From assembly GCA_031290375.1 (NCBI GenBank), contig JAITNR010000181.1, positions 1-9,518 on the forward strand: 9,518 bases of DNA. Direction: 5' to 3'. The translations under genes were made by a program, and so were the position numbers. The notes under the pieces were generated by a model that was not told where the DNA came from, searched no databases, and was given only the letters and a program-made list of their open reading frames with translations. The first letter of the stretch is position 1. The number at the start of each line of letters is the position of its first letter. Origin of the DNA: Prevotellaceae bacterium (GTDB taxonomy: Bacteria; Bacteroidota; Bacteroidia; Bacteroidales; Paludibacteraceae). Below are positions 1 to 5,800 of this stretch, piece after piece.

Positions 1-164
1 AGGGTTGTTTGCAGGCGATAATGAGAGCAAACGCCCAAAAATATCGAAATGAGCCTTCGCTTTTCCCCGAAAATCAGGGGGCTTACTTTTGAAAAGCAAC
101 AATTTTACAAAATAAAATACCTGATTATCAGTAAATTACAAAAACAAATAAATAAAAACCAACT
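1..164. other. Left-edge intergenic region with composition break
   Basis: No gene is supported here. Bases 1-90 are about 46% G+C by hand count and the following 80 bases about 22%, so the composition breaks sharply near 90. Two frames stay open to the window edge. One is a plus-strand frame ending with TGA at 90-92. The other is a minus-strand frame with no ATG that would read off the left edge. Neither resembles a family I recognise. A short stem, CCCC (65-68) with GGGG (77-80), lies inside the GC-richer part. It could be the end of a gene outside the window, or an intergenic repeat. Confidence 0.3.
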
Positions 165-635
165 TTAGCGGACAATAATGATTTTTTTTTTAGTTTTACT
201 ACTGCATTTTTTACACATTCCATAGAGGTACAGGGAGTGATGAAAAACAGTAAAAGCCGAAAAAGTTCTGATAGATACCGACTTATCAAGTTTTAAGTCT
301 GTAAATTCCTTGTAAGTGCCACATTGCAAACAAATCCTGAAATAATGCCCTATTCCCGAAACAACTTTGCTGTAACATACTGTCTTTGAGTTAAATGTGT
401 GCTTTGTAACAAGATTACACTTTTGAAGAATATCCAAAGTGCTGTATATCGTTGGCAAACAGACGTGAAATCTATCGTGCATCGCATTATAAATGTCCTC
501 AACATCAACAATCGAAGATTGAGAATATATAAAATCCAAAATTTCAGTCCGTTCGGGTGTTTGACGCATCTTTTTCGCCTTCAGATATGCTGAAAGTTGC
601 TCTTTTGCCGAAGCCATTTCCTTATTCAATGTCAT
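165..635 (-). CDS. Fur-family metal-responsive transcriptional regulator
   Basis: This 156-residue protein has the Fur family layout: an N-terminal winged-helix DNA-binding domain (about residues 12-85) and a C-terminal metal-binding dimerisation domain. The family signature RQTPERTEIL sits at 24-33 and the recognition-helix segment PTIYSTLDIL at 61-70. Two Cys pairs, C102/C105 and C141/C144, form the expected structural zinc site. The usual His-rich stretch before the first Cys pair is reduced to GHYFRIC, leaving H97, with H132/H133 further on. It therefore resembles the Bacteroidetes Fur paralogues ending in SLYLYGxCxxC rather than classical Fur. The metal sensed and the targets cannot be told. 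Translation starts at ATG 635; a second Met at codon 7 is an alternative. It lies 41 bp downstream of the gldB-like gene on the same strand, so it is probably co-transcribed. The last codons contain a ten-A run that could slip. Confidence 0.85.
   Translation of the reverse strand: MTLNKEMASAKEQLSAYLKAKKMRQTPERTEILDFIYSQSSIVDVEDIYNAMHDRFHVCLPTIYSTLDILQKCNLVTKHTFNSKTVCYSKVVSGIGHYFRICLQCGTYKEFTDLKLDKSVSIRTFSAFTVFHHSLYLYGMCKKCSSKTKKKIIIVR
182..191. repeat. Homopolymer run T10 (A10 in the Fur coding strand)
   Basis: Ten consecutive T on the plus strand encode the lysine run near the C-terminus of the Fur-family protein. Loss or gain of one A would replace only the final five or so residues and the stop codon. 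It is a candidate site for replication or transcription slippage, and for sequencing error. Confidence 0.8.
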
Positions 636-676
636 TCTATGTAGATATAAATTGCTTAACTGTCTTTAGCAAAATG

Positions 677-1681
677 TTAGGGATTATAACCTGACTGTTC
701 CAAAATTTGCTGTGCATCAGTGTTTTGCACCAATTCCAATGGTGTAACTTTGGGATTGTTTTCCATATAACTTTCCACAATCCTCCAACCAATATAGACC
801 CCTGCCCTACCCGGTGATTTCTGCGTAAAAGGCTGCGTAAACGGTGCTTCTTCCAGATATTTCATTCGCAAGGTGCTTTCATTGCTAAAAAGGTGCTTGC
901 TTTCGATCAAACTCCCCCACATATCCTTTTCATACCGCTTGCACCACTGCCACTGCTCTTTGGTGTAACCCACAATCAATTCCTCAGGTTCGGATTGCAA
1001 GAGCAGCGAAGTGAGATACACAAGTTTTCCTCTGTAAATCATTTCGTCCAAAAGTTGTTCTTTTGACGCATCATACTCAAATTCGGTAGAAAGCCACGCA
1101 TGAATATAATCGGACGGAATTTTTTCAGGTTTCATATTCTGTCTTTGATAAGTATAAAAATCCGGTCTTGCGTATGCAGGGTAATTTTCTCCAAGATAAT
1201 TGTCTACACTGACAGATATAAAATTATCACCTGTCAACACGCTTTGATTAAAACCGGATAAATGTATAATGCATTGAGGTACAGGCAATTTTGGAAAAAA
1301 ATATTTACCTCTTGCAAATGCATTTGTGAGTTTTTTCTCAATTTTGGATATATCTTTAAATTTTTCCAAAACATCTGTGTATAAATGATTTACGGCTGTA
1401 TCGGAGAAAAATCTCGGCAATATCTCACATATTTGATCGCAGTTGTTGCCGAACTGAACGATGCTGCCAAAATATATAGGTGCAAAATCGGGATATTTTT
1501 CAAACAATTCAGGCAATCCTGTTTGGCAATCCTTATCTTTGACTGCGAAAAAATCCCTGTCAAAACGTGCTATCTTAATATCAAGGTCAATCCCAGACAA
1601 ATCAACTTTCCTGTTTTTATTCTTTCCACAACCAATTGATATTAAGGTAATAAACAGCAACAAAACTCCATATTTATTCAT
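677..1681 (-). CDS. GldB-like gliding-motility lipoprotein family protein
   Basis: The best start is the ATG at 1681, giving 334 residues. A longer in-frame GTG start at 1711 would put a charged extension in front of the signal peptide. From 1681 the protein opens with MNKYG, a hydrophobic stretch and a lipobox ISIGC, with C18 as the predicted lipidated cysteine, so it should be an envelope lipoprotein. Family features seen are GIDLDIKIARFDRDFF near residues 30-45, a central LSTEFEYD segment, and SPGRAGVYIGW at 289-299. GldB was named in gliding Flavobacteria, but homologues are widespread in non-gliding Bacteroidales, where the role is unclear, so motility should not be inferred. It follows the coiled-coil gene by 60 bp and precedes the Fur-family gene by 41 bp, suggesting one transcript. 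No broken residues or frameshift were seen. Confidence 0.8.
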   Translation of the reverse strand: MNKYGVLLLFITLISIGCGKNKNRKVDLSGIDLDIKIARFDRDFFAVKDKDCQTGLPELFEKYPDFAPIYFGSIVQFGNNCDQICEILPRFFSDTAVNHLYTDVLEKFKDISKIEKKLTNAFARGKYFFPKLPVPQCIIHLSGFNQSVLTGDNFISVSVDNYLGENYPAYARPDFYTYQRQNMKPEKIPSDYIHAWLSTEFEYDASKEQLLDEMIYRGKLVYLTSLLLQSEPEELIVGYTKEQWQWCKRYEKDMWGSLIESKHLFSNESTLRMKYLEEAPFTQPFTQKSPGRAGVYIGWRIVESYMENNPKVTPLELVQNTDAQQILEQSGYNP

Positions 1682-1741
1682 TTTATATATTTTTTTTAAT
1701 AATAAACCCACTTTTGCTATATTACAGGGTGCAAATATCGA

Positions 1742-2644
1742 TTAATCCAACGTAAACTCCTTATGACCAACCAAATGCGAGTCTATAAAAATATCAACTC
1801 CGTACACTCCCTTAATTAACGTTTCTTCAACTGTCCAGTAGAGCATTTGGCTGGTTTCTTCGCCTGTATATTCAAAGTTTTTGCGGGCAGAATAAACTAT
1901 ATCCTTGTTTTCGTAATGAAAAGTGTCGGTTTGCTTTTTGAACATCACATCGTTGTTTGGATTGGCAATCCTGATATAGACAGTCTTCTCACCCACCTGT
2001 GCCGTAATATTTTTGCCTATCGTAAAAGAAATTTTAAGCATATCGGTTTTGTTGATGCGGGATGTTTTTTTGCCGTTTTTTGTCTGTTGCTCCACACTTA
2101 TGTTGCGGGCTTCGAGTTGTGCGGCGCGCGTTACCTGTTCGGTGAGATGCTCTTTTTCCTGTGCAAGAGAGTCCGCCACCTTGGTTACCTGCTTAAACTT
2201 TCTGGTAACCTCAACGTTTTCAGTTTTGAGGCTGGTATTTACCCTGTTCAACGAATCCACCTGAGCCACATAGTAAGTCAAAACCTTTCTCACTGTTGCC
2301 AATTCTGCTTTTAATTCGGTTATTCTCCGCACATTGGTGGCTTTTGTTGAGCGCAACTCTTCCATGAGCAGTTGAACCCGTTTTTGCTCCTCACCCAAAC
2401 GCTTGAGAATGCTGTCGTTGTTGATTTGCACACTAAATCCTTGCAAATCAGAAGAGAGCATTTGAAATTCATCCTCCAATTCATCTTTGTTCTGTTCGAG
2501 TTGCTCCTGATTATAACTTTGTAGTTCCAACATTTCCCGATTCTCTTTTTTGGAAGTCTGAAGCTCGACAAACATATACACCAAGCCCGCTACAAGCAGA
2601 GCCAATACAATGCCGAGTCCTATAAATAATGATTTGTTATTCAT
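1742..2644 (-). CDS. Membrane-anchored coiled-coil protein, function unknown
   Basis: I cannot name a family for this 300-residue protein. It has one N-terminal transmembrane helix (about residues 6-26) after a short MNNKS cytoplasmic start. A long Gln/Glu/Lys-rich predicted coiled coil follows (about 30-185), with heptad-like Leu/Val spacing and many charged residues. A C-terminal globular domain of about 100 residues (about 200-300) is rich in alternating hydrophobic residues, for example TVYIRIANPN and YGVDIFIDSH, consistent with a beta-sandwich. There is no signal-peptidase site, so it should be an inner-membrane protein with the rod and beta domain outside the cytoplasm. It is the first gene of the minus-strand series leading to the GldB-like lipoprotein and the Fur-family regulator, which hints at an envelope role but does not prove one. 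Similarity to SMC-type proteins in searches would come from the coiled coil only. Confidence 0.75.
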   Translation of the reverse strand: MNNKSLFIGLGIVLALLVAGLVYMFVELQTSKKENREMLELQSYNQEQLEQNKDELEDEFQMLSSDLQGFSVQINNDSILKRLGEEQKRVQLLMEELRSTKATNVRRITELKAELATVRKVLTYYVAQVDSLNRVNTSLKTENVEVTRKFKQVTKVADSLAQEKEHLTEQVTRAAQLEARNISVEQQTKNGKKTSRINKTDMLKISFTIGKNITAQVGEKTVYIRIANPNNDVMFKKQTDTFHYENKDIVYSARKNFEYTGEETSQMLYWTVEETLIKGVYGVDIFIDSHLVGHKEFTLD

Positions 2645-2682
2645 CTAAACTGTATAATAAATTTAACCATGTTTTTGGAATG

Positions 2683-2690
2683 CAAAATTA
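2683..2690 (-). promoter_or_regulatory. Bacteroidetes -7 promoter element TAATTTTG for the coiled-coil gene
   Basis: Read on the minus strand, TAATTTTGC matches the Bacteroidetes -7 consensus TAnnTTTG and lies about 38 bp before the ATG at 2644. No good -33 TTTG is seen at the usual distance, so support is partial. The gene order suggests it would drive coiled-coil, gldB-like and fur-like genes together. Confidence 0.45.
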
Positions 2691-2715
2691 CAAGTTTTTT
2701 TTGGAAAATTAATAT

Positions 2716-2723
2716 TATCTTTG
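2716..2723 (+). promoter_or_regulatory. Bacteroidetes -7 promoter element TATCTTTG for the NfeD-like gene
   Basis: TATCTTTG matches TAnnTTTG and ends 13 bp before the ATG at 2737, which implies a very short A-rich leader of about 6-8 nt. The -33 element is weak. Together with the minus-strand element at 2683-2690 it makes a divergent promoter region within 2645-2736. Confidence 0.5.
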
Positions 2724-2736
2724 TAAAAAAATAAAA

Positions 2737-3207
2737 ATGAATACTGCATTAATTGTTTTGTTTGTAACGGTAGGCATAATGCTACTGTTGCTTGAGATAT
2801 TTTTTCTACCCGGTCTAACCATAAGCGGCATTGCAGGGGCGTTGTTTATTGGGGCGGCAGTTTGGATAACGTTTGCCACATACGGCTCTACAACTGGTTT
2901 ATACACCACTTTTGGCATTGTGGTACTTTTTGTGCTTTCGCTGTGGATTTTCATTAAGGCGGGTGTGCTGGAGAAAGCGGCACTCAAAACCGAAATCAAC
3001 TCAACAGTAGAAACAGAGATAACCAAAATAAAAGCAGGACAAACAGGCATTGCTCTATCTCGTCTTGCTCCTATTGGAAACGCTGAAATTGAAGGAATTA
3101 CCATTGAAGTGAAGTCCATAGACGGATTTATAGACCAAAATTCCGAAATTGAAGTGATTTCTGCCGAGCAGGGAGAAGTGTTGGTAAAACTAATGAACAA
3201 TGAATAG
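2737..3207 (+). CDS. NfeD-like integral membrane protein with C-terminal OB-fold domain
   Basis: This 156-residue protein has three predicted transmembrane helices (about residues 2-22, 30-48 and 57-75), with the LLLEIFFLPGLTISGIAGALF stretch typical of NfeD-like proteins. A soluble domain of about 55 residues (about 98-153) carries the OB-fold pattern GQTGIALSRLAPIGNAEIEG, then FIDQNSEIEVISAEQGEVLV. It lacks the N-terminal ClpP-class protease domain of long NfeD proteins, so it is the short form. Such proteins are thought to partner with SPFH proteins (stomatin or flotillin type) in membrane microdomains. In many Bacteroidetes the gene precedes floA, but here the next gene is convergent rlmN and no SPFH gene is in view. 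The C-terminal residues MNNE come from the AATGAAC-type repeat array that begins inside the coding end and looks added to the OB fold. Confidence 0.85.
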   Translation: MNTALIVLFVTVGIMLLLLEIFFLPGLTISGIAGALFIGAAVWITFATYGSTTGLYTTFGIVVLFVLSLWIFIKAGVLEKAALKTEINSTVETEITKIKAGQTGIALSRLAPIGNAEIEGITIEVKSIDGFIDQNSEIEVISAEQGEVLVKLMNNE

Positions 3208-3262
3208 TGAATAATGAACAATGAACAATGAAATGCAATTCATTGTGCTTTATTCATTGTTC
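3192..3262. repeat. AATGAAC/GTTCATT repeat array with hairpin at convergent gene ends
   Basis: The stretch between the convergent NfeD-like and rlmN genes is built from reiterated AATGAAC and AATGAA units, first in direct and then in inverted orientation. It covers the last codons of both genes. Two alternative hairpins are possible. ACAATGAA (3225-3232) pairs with TTCATTGT (3239-3246) across a 6-nt loop. GAACAATGAA (3223-3232) pairs with TTCATTGTTC (3253-3262). The low G+C makes it a weak but possible bidirectional terminator. Confidence 0.6.
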
Positions 3263-4268
3263 TTTCCGCTTTCAGTTGTCCACAGGCGGCGGCAATATCC
3301 TCGCCACGCGAACGCCTAATGGTTGTAATTATATGATTTTCAGACAAATAATCTCGAAACCACTCCATTTTTTGCAAGTTTGGACTTTTGTATTGCAAAG
3401 TTTCAACCGAGTGAAATTTGATCAAATTTACCCTGCACTGCGATCCTTTCAGCAGTTTTACCATTGCCGTTGCGTGTCGTTGCGTGTCGTTAATTCCATC
3501 AAACACAATGTATTCAAACGACACTCGGCGTTGATGGGCAAAATCGTAATTTCTTAGTTCAGCAACAATTTTCTCTATCCCAAAAGCCTTTTCGGCAGGT
3601 ATCATTGTGGCTCTTTCATCAGAAAACGGATTGTGCAGACTGACTGCAAGATGACAGGTAGTTTGTTCCAAAAACTCTTTCATTCCCTGCATCAACCCTA
3701 CGGTAGAAACGGTAATCCGTTTCGGACTCCACGCGAAGCCCCAGTCGGAAGTAAGAATTTCTATTGCTTTAAGCACATTTGCGGTGTTGTCAAACGGTTC
3801 GCCCATTCCCATAAACACTATATTTGTCAGACTTGGGGCATTTTCTATCGAAAGCACCTGATTGATGATTTCGCCGGCAGAAAGATTGCCCGAAAATCCA
3901 AGTTTTCCTGTCATACAAAAATCACAACCCATTTTGCACCCCACCTGACAAGATACACAGAGCGTATTTCGCTCTTTTTCCGGCATATATACCGCTTCTA
4001 TAAAACCGTTTTCTGTCTTAAAAAGATATTTTTTTGTGCCGTCAGTCGATTTTGTAACTACTTCATATTTCTGTCTGCCAACCTCAAAAAGTTGCGACAA
4101 AACCTCAATATTTTGCTTTGAAATGTTTGTTATCTGAGCAAAATCAACTATATTTTTCGTATAAAGCCACTCTGCCAATTGCTTTGCAGTAAATTTGGGC
4201 ATTTTCAACTCTGATACAACGTGTTGTAATTCAATAAGATTTTTTCCTAAAAGCGATTTTTGGGGCAT
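3240..4268 (-). CDS. rlmN: Dual-specificity 23S rRNA (A2503) / tRNA (A37) C2-methyltransferase RlmN
   Basis: RlmN is a radical-SAM enzyme that methylates C2 of A2503 in 23S rRNA and of A37 in some tRNAs, in the cytoplasm. The radical-SAM cluster cysteines are in CKMGCDFC (C111, C115, C118). C104, seven residues before, matches the resolving cysteine (C118 in E. coli). C329 in AACGQL near the C-terminus matches the methyl-carrying cysteine (C355 in E. coli). E91 matches the conserved glutamate. GMGEPFDN, with FMGMGEP before it, is the SAM-binding motif typical of the family. All catalytic residues are therefore present. At 342 residues from ATG 4268 it has normal length. The last residues, TMNKAQ, come from the AATGAATAA-type repeat at its 3' end. 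It is convergent with the NfeD-like gene (32 bp apart) and divergent from the DUF4491 gene. Confidence 0.96.
   Translation of the reverse strand: MPQKSLLGKNLIELQHVVSELKMPKFTAKQLAEWLYTKNIVDFAQITNISKQNIEVLSQLFEVGRQKYEVVTKSTDGTKKYLFKTENGFIEAVYMPEKERNTLCVSCQVGCKMGCDFCMTGKLGFSGNLSAGEIINQVLSIENAPSLTNIVFMGMGEPFDNTANVLKAIEILTSDWGFAWSPKRITVSTVGLMQGMKEFLEQTTCHLAVSLHNPFSDERATMIPAEKAFGIEKIVAELRNYDFAHQRRVSFEYIVFDGINDTQRHATAMVKLLKGSQCRVNLIKFHSVETLQYKSPNLQKMEWFRDYLSENHIITTIRRSRGEDIAAACGQLKAERTMNKAQ
3468..3491. repeat. 10-bp tandem duplication inside rlmN
   Basis: The unit TGCGTGTCGT occurs twice back to back at 3471-3480 and 3481-3490, with period 10 holding over about 24 bp. It encodes the DTQRHAT segment of RlmN. 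The reading frame is intact. A one-unit change would shift the frame, so this is a possible slippage point. Confidence 0.7.
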
Positions 4269-4293
4269 TGTATTTTGTTTTAAGAGAGACAGG

Positions 4294-4301
4294 CAAAATT
4301 A
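4294..4301 (-). promoter_or_regulatory. Bacteroidetes -7 promoter element TAATTTTG for rlmN
   Basis: On the minus strand TAATTTTGC fits TAnnTTTG and lies 25 bp upstream of the rlmN ATG at 4268. No clear -33 TTTG is present. The sequence AGAGACA (4285-4291), just downstream, is repeated inverted as TGTCTCT (4321-4327), so the element sits inside an inverted repeat shared with the divergent gene. Confidence 0.45.
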
Positions 4302-4345
4302 CATCAAATAAATTAATTATTGTCTCTAAATTGATTATTTTTTAT

Positions 4346-4353
4346 TACATTTG
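4346..4353 (+). promoter_or_regulatory. Bacteroidetes -7 promoter element TACATTTG for the DUF4491 gene
   Basis: TACATTTGC matches the Bacteroidetes -7 consensus. A partial -33 element TTG lies at 4320-4322, about 23 nt upstream. The predicted leader of about 65 nt supports translation from the ATG at 4425. An in-frame TTG at 4392 would give eleven extra residues. Confidence 0.5.
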
Positions 4354-4424
4354 CAAAAAAAATCAGTTACAAATGTGCAGGTTGCGGTTTTTTGATACCG
4401 ACATCTGCCTATATTCTTACAAAA

Positions 4425-4736
4425 ATGATAGAATTTTTCGCACAAAATCAAGTACAGGGAATAGCATTAGGATTATGTACTTTCCTGATAATCGGACTTT
4501 TTCACCCGATTGTAGTTAAGGCTGAATACTACTTCAGCACAAAAATATGGTGGCTCTTTTTGTTGGCAGGAATTGGTTTTTTGCTCTCGGCGTGGTTTGC
4601 CGTTTCAGTGTTTATATCGGCATTACTTGCAATTACGGGTTTCAGTTGTTTATGGAGTATTATCGAAGTGTTTGATCAGGAAAAACGAGTAAAAAAAGGC
4701 TGGTTTCCCAAAAACCCAAAGAGAAAATACAATTAA
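4425..4736 (+). CDS. DUF4491 family small membrane protein
   Basis: This is a 103-residue integral membrane protein of a family I recognise as DUF4491, seen mainly in Bacteroidetes and without known function. Three hydrophobic stretches (about residues 10-31, 41-58 and 60-79) suggest three transmembrane helices. Family hallmarks are TFLIIGLFHPIVVKAEYYF (about 19-37) and the C-terminal RVKKGWFPKNPKRK (about 88-101). The ATG at 4425 is chosen because family members start with a short Met-Ile/Asn-Phe segment before the first helix. The alternative TTG at 4392 adds eleven residues not expected in the family. The final YN and the stop codon lie in an ATTAATAATTAAATGAAT tail that resembles the 3' ends of neighbouring genes. 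It is divergent from rlmN and convergent with mazG. Confidence 0.8.
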   Translation: MIEFFAQNQVQGIALGLCTFLIIGLFHPIVVKAEYYFSTKIWWLFLLAGIGFLLSAWFAVSVFISALLAITGFSCLWSIIEVFDQEKRVKKGWFPKNPKRKYN

Positions 4737-4780
4737 TAATTAAATGAATATCATATATTTAACCTAAAAAGTAACAAAAG

Positions 4781-4887
4781 TACCGTCATTGCGGGTGCCT
4801 GTGCCATTTAGGGTAGACCCGCAATCCCCCTCTAAATAAGTTCCTAAAAAACAGTGGATTGCGGGTCGTAGCCCGCAATGACGGGTA
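4781..4887. mobile_element. MITE-like inverted-repeat element in the convergent intergenic region
   Basis: The element of about 107 bp has outer arms CCGTCATTGCGGG (4783-4795) and CCCGCAATGACGG (4872-4884), a perfect 13-bp match. Inner arms GACCCGCAATCC (4816-4827) and GGATTGCGGGTC (4856-4867) match perfectly over 12 bp. Because all arms share ATTGCGGG, two alternative folds exist: one long nested stem, or two side hairpins (4788-4795 with 4818-4825, and 4858-4865 with 4872-4879). TA flanks both ends, as a TA target duplication would. It carries no gene. It is far richer in G+C than its surroundings and fills the space between the 3' ends of the DUF4491 gene and mazG, where it could also act as a bidirectional terminator. 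From memory, CGTCATTGCGGG-type repeats occur in many bacterial genomes; copy number here is unknown. Confidence 0.7.
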
Positions 4888-4925
4888 TTTGGAAATGATT
4901 TAGGTATTAGATACGAAATTCATTA

Positions 4926-5714
4926 TTAATTATTCATTGTATTTTTCGCTTCTTTCCAGATTTCGTCCATCTCTTTGAGGGACATGTCGTGGAGGTTTTT
5001 ACCGTGTTTCAGGGTTTTGTCTTCTAAATAGTTGAACCGCTTTATAAATTTTTGGTTTGTTTGTTCGAGGGCATTTTCGGGGTCAATTTTGTATAGACGG
5101 GCAGCGTTTATCAGGCTAAAGAAAATGTCGCCGAACTCTGCTTCCATCTTATCTTTATCCATTTTTTGCAGTTCTGTCTGAAACTCCGATATTTCCTCCT
5201 GTACCTTCTCCCAAACCTGCTCCCTGTATTCCCAATCAAAACCGATACTTGCGGCTTTTTCCTGTATTCTGCACGCTTTTATCAAAGAGGGCAACGCCTG
5301 AGGCACACCGCTAAGAACACGCTTATTGCCGTCTTTTTCTTTGAGTTTCAGCTCCTCCCAGTTTTGTTTTACCTTCTCTGAGGTTTCGGCAGTTACATGC
5401 CCGTAAATATGCGGATGCCTGAAAATAAGTTTTTTAACCAATTCATCACAAACATCTTTGAGGTCGAAATCATCTGTTTCAGAGGCGATTGTTGAGTAAA
5501 AAACCACGTGAAGAAGCACATCTCCCAACTCCTTTTTTATGTTCTGAACATCGCCTTGAAAAATAGCTTGGGACAGTTCATAAACTTCCTCTATTGTATT
5601 ATTTCTCAACGACATAAAAGTCTGTTGTTTATCCCAAGGGCATTTCTGCCTCAAATCGTTCATCACGTCAATCAGTTTGGCGAGTGACTCCAATATTTCC
5701 TGTTTTGTGTGCAT
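4926..5714 (-). CDS. mazG: Nucleoside triphosphate pyrophosphohydrolase MazG
   Basis: MazG hydrolyses (d)NTPs to the monophosphate and pyrophosphate, clearing aberrant or excess nucleotides in the cytoplasm. The 262-residue protein has the full two-domain form. The N-terminal domain shows CPWDKQQTFMSLRNNTIEE, with metal-binding E42, E43 and E46, then KELGD with E62 and D65. The C-terminal domain repeats the pattern as EEISE (173-177) and EFGD (193-196). RHPHIYGH at 99-106 is the typical linker motif. All metal-binding positions expected from the EExxE...ExxD pattern are present. The start at ATG 5714 fits the family. The last residues, NTMNN, are encoded by ACAATGAATAAT, part of the 3'-end repeat family. 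The DUF4494 gene lies 74 bp upstream on the same strand. No promoter match was seen in that gap, so both are probably on one transcript. Confidence 0.95.
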   Translation of the reverse strand: MHTKQEILESLAKLIDVMNDLRQKCPWDKQQTFMSLRNNTIEEVYELSQAIFQGDVQNIKKELGDVLLHVVFYSTIASETDDFDLKDVCDELVKKLIFRHPHIYGHVTAETSEKVKQNWEELKLKEKDGNKRVLSGVPQALPSLIKACRIQEKAASIGFDWEYREQVWEKVQEEISEFQTELQKMDKDKMEAEFGDIFFSLINAARLYKIDPENALEQTNQKFIKRFNYLEDKTLKHGKNLHDMSLKEMDEIWKEAKNTMNN

Positions 5715-5730
5715 TTTGTTATATGTTTAC

Positions 5731-5800
5731 ATGGATGAATAACTGAATATACAATACGACTAACGTAATCAGTTATTCAATTATTCAGTTATTCATCCAT
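5731..5800. repeat. Perfect 19-bp inverted repeat at the DUF4494-mazG junction
   Basis: ATGGATGAATAACTGAATA (5731-5749) is the exact reverse complement of 5782-5800, with a 32-nt loop. The right arm contains the last three codons and stop of the DUF4494 gene (Met-Asp-Glu-stop). The left arm ends 16 nt before the mazG ATG. An 11-bp unit TGAATAACTGA occurs three times: inverted at 5736-5746, and in the gene orientation at 5769-5779 and 5785-5795. In the minus-strand mRNA this would be a long AU-rich stem between the two genes. Confidence 0.9.

Noticed and set aside
677..1681. GldB as evidence for gliding motility
   Set aside because: No other gld, spr or type IX secretion genes are in the window, and GldB-like proteins occur in non-gliding Bacteroidales.
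1847..2314. Plus-strand frame of 155 codons opposite the coiled-coil gene
   Set aside because: It is antisense to a coherent coiled-coil protein, rich in Cys and Phe as expected for a shadow, and has no start context or family motif.
2715..3221. Long minus-strand open frame opposite the NfeD-like gene
   Set aside because: It is the mirror of a well-supported NfeD coding sequence, has a Ser/Thr/Pro/Ile-rich composition without domain features, and begins in the repeat array.
5731..5800. Rho-independent terminator reading of the 19-bp stem
   Set aside because: The stem is almost all A/T with a 32-nt loop and no T-run after it in the direction of transcription, so a classic terminator is unlikely.
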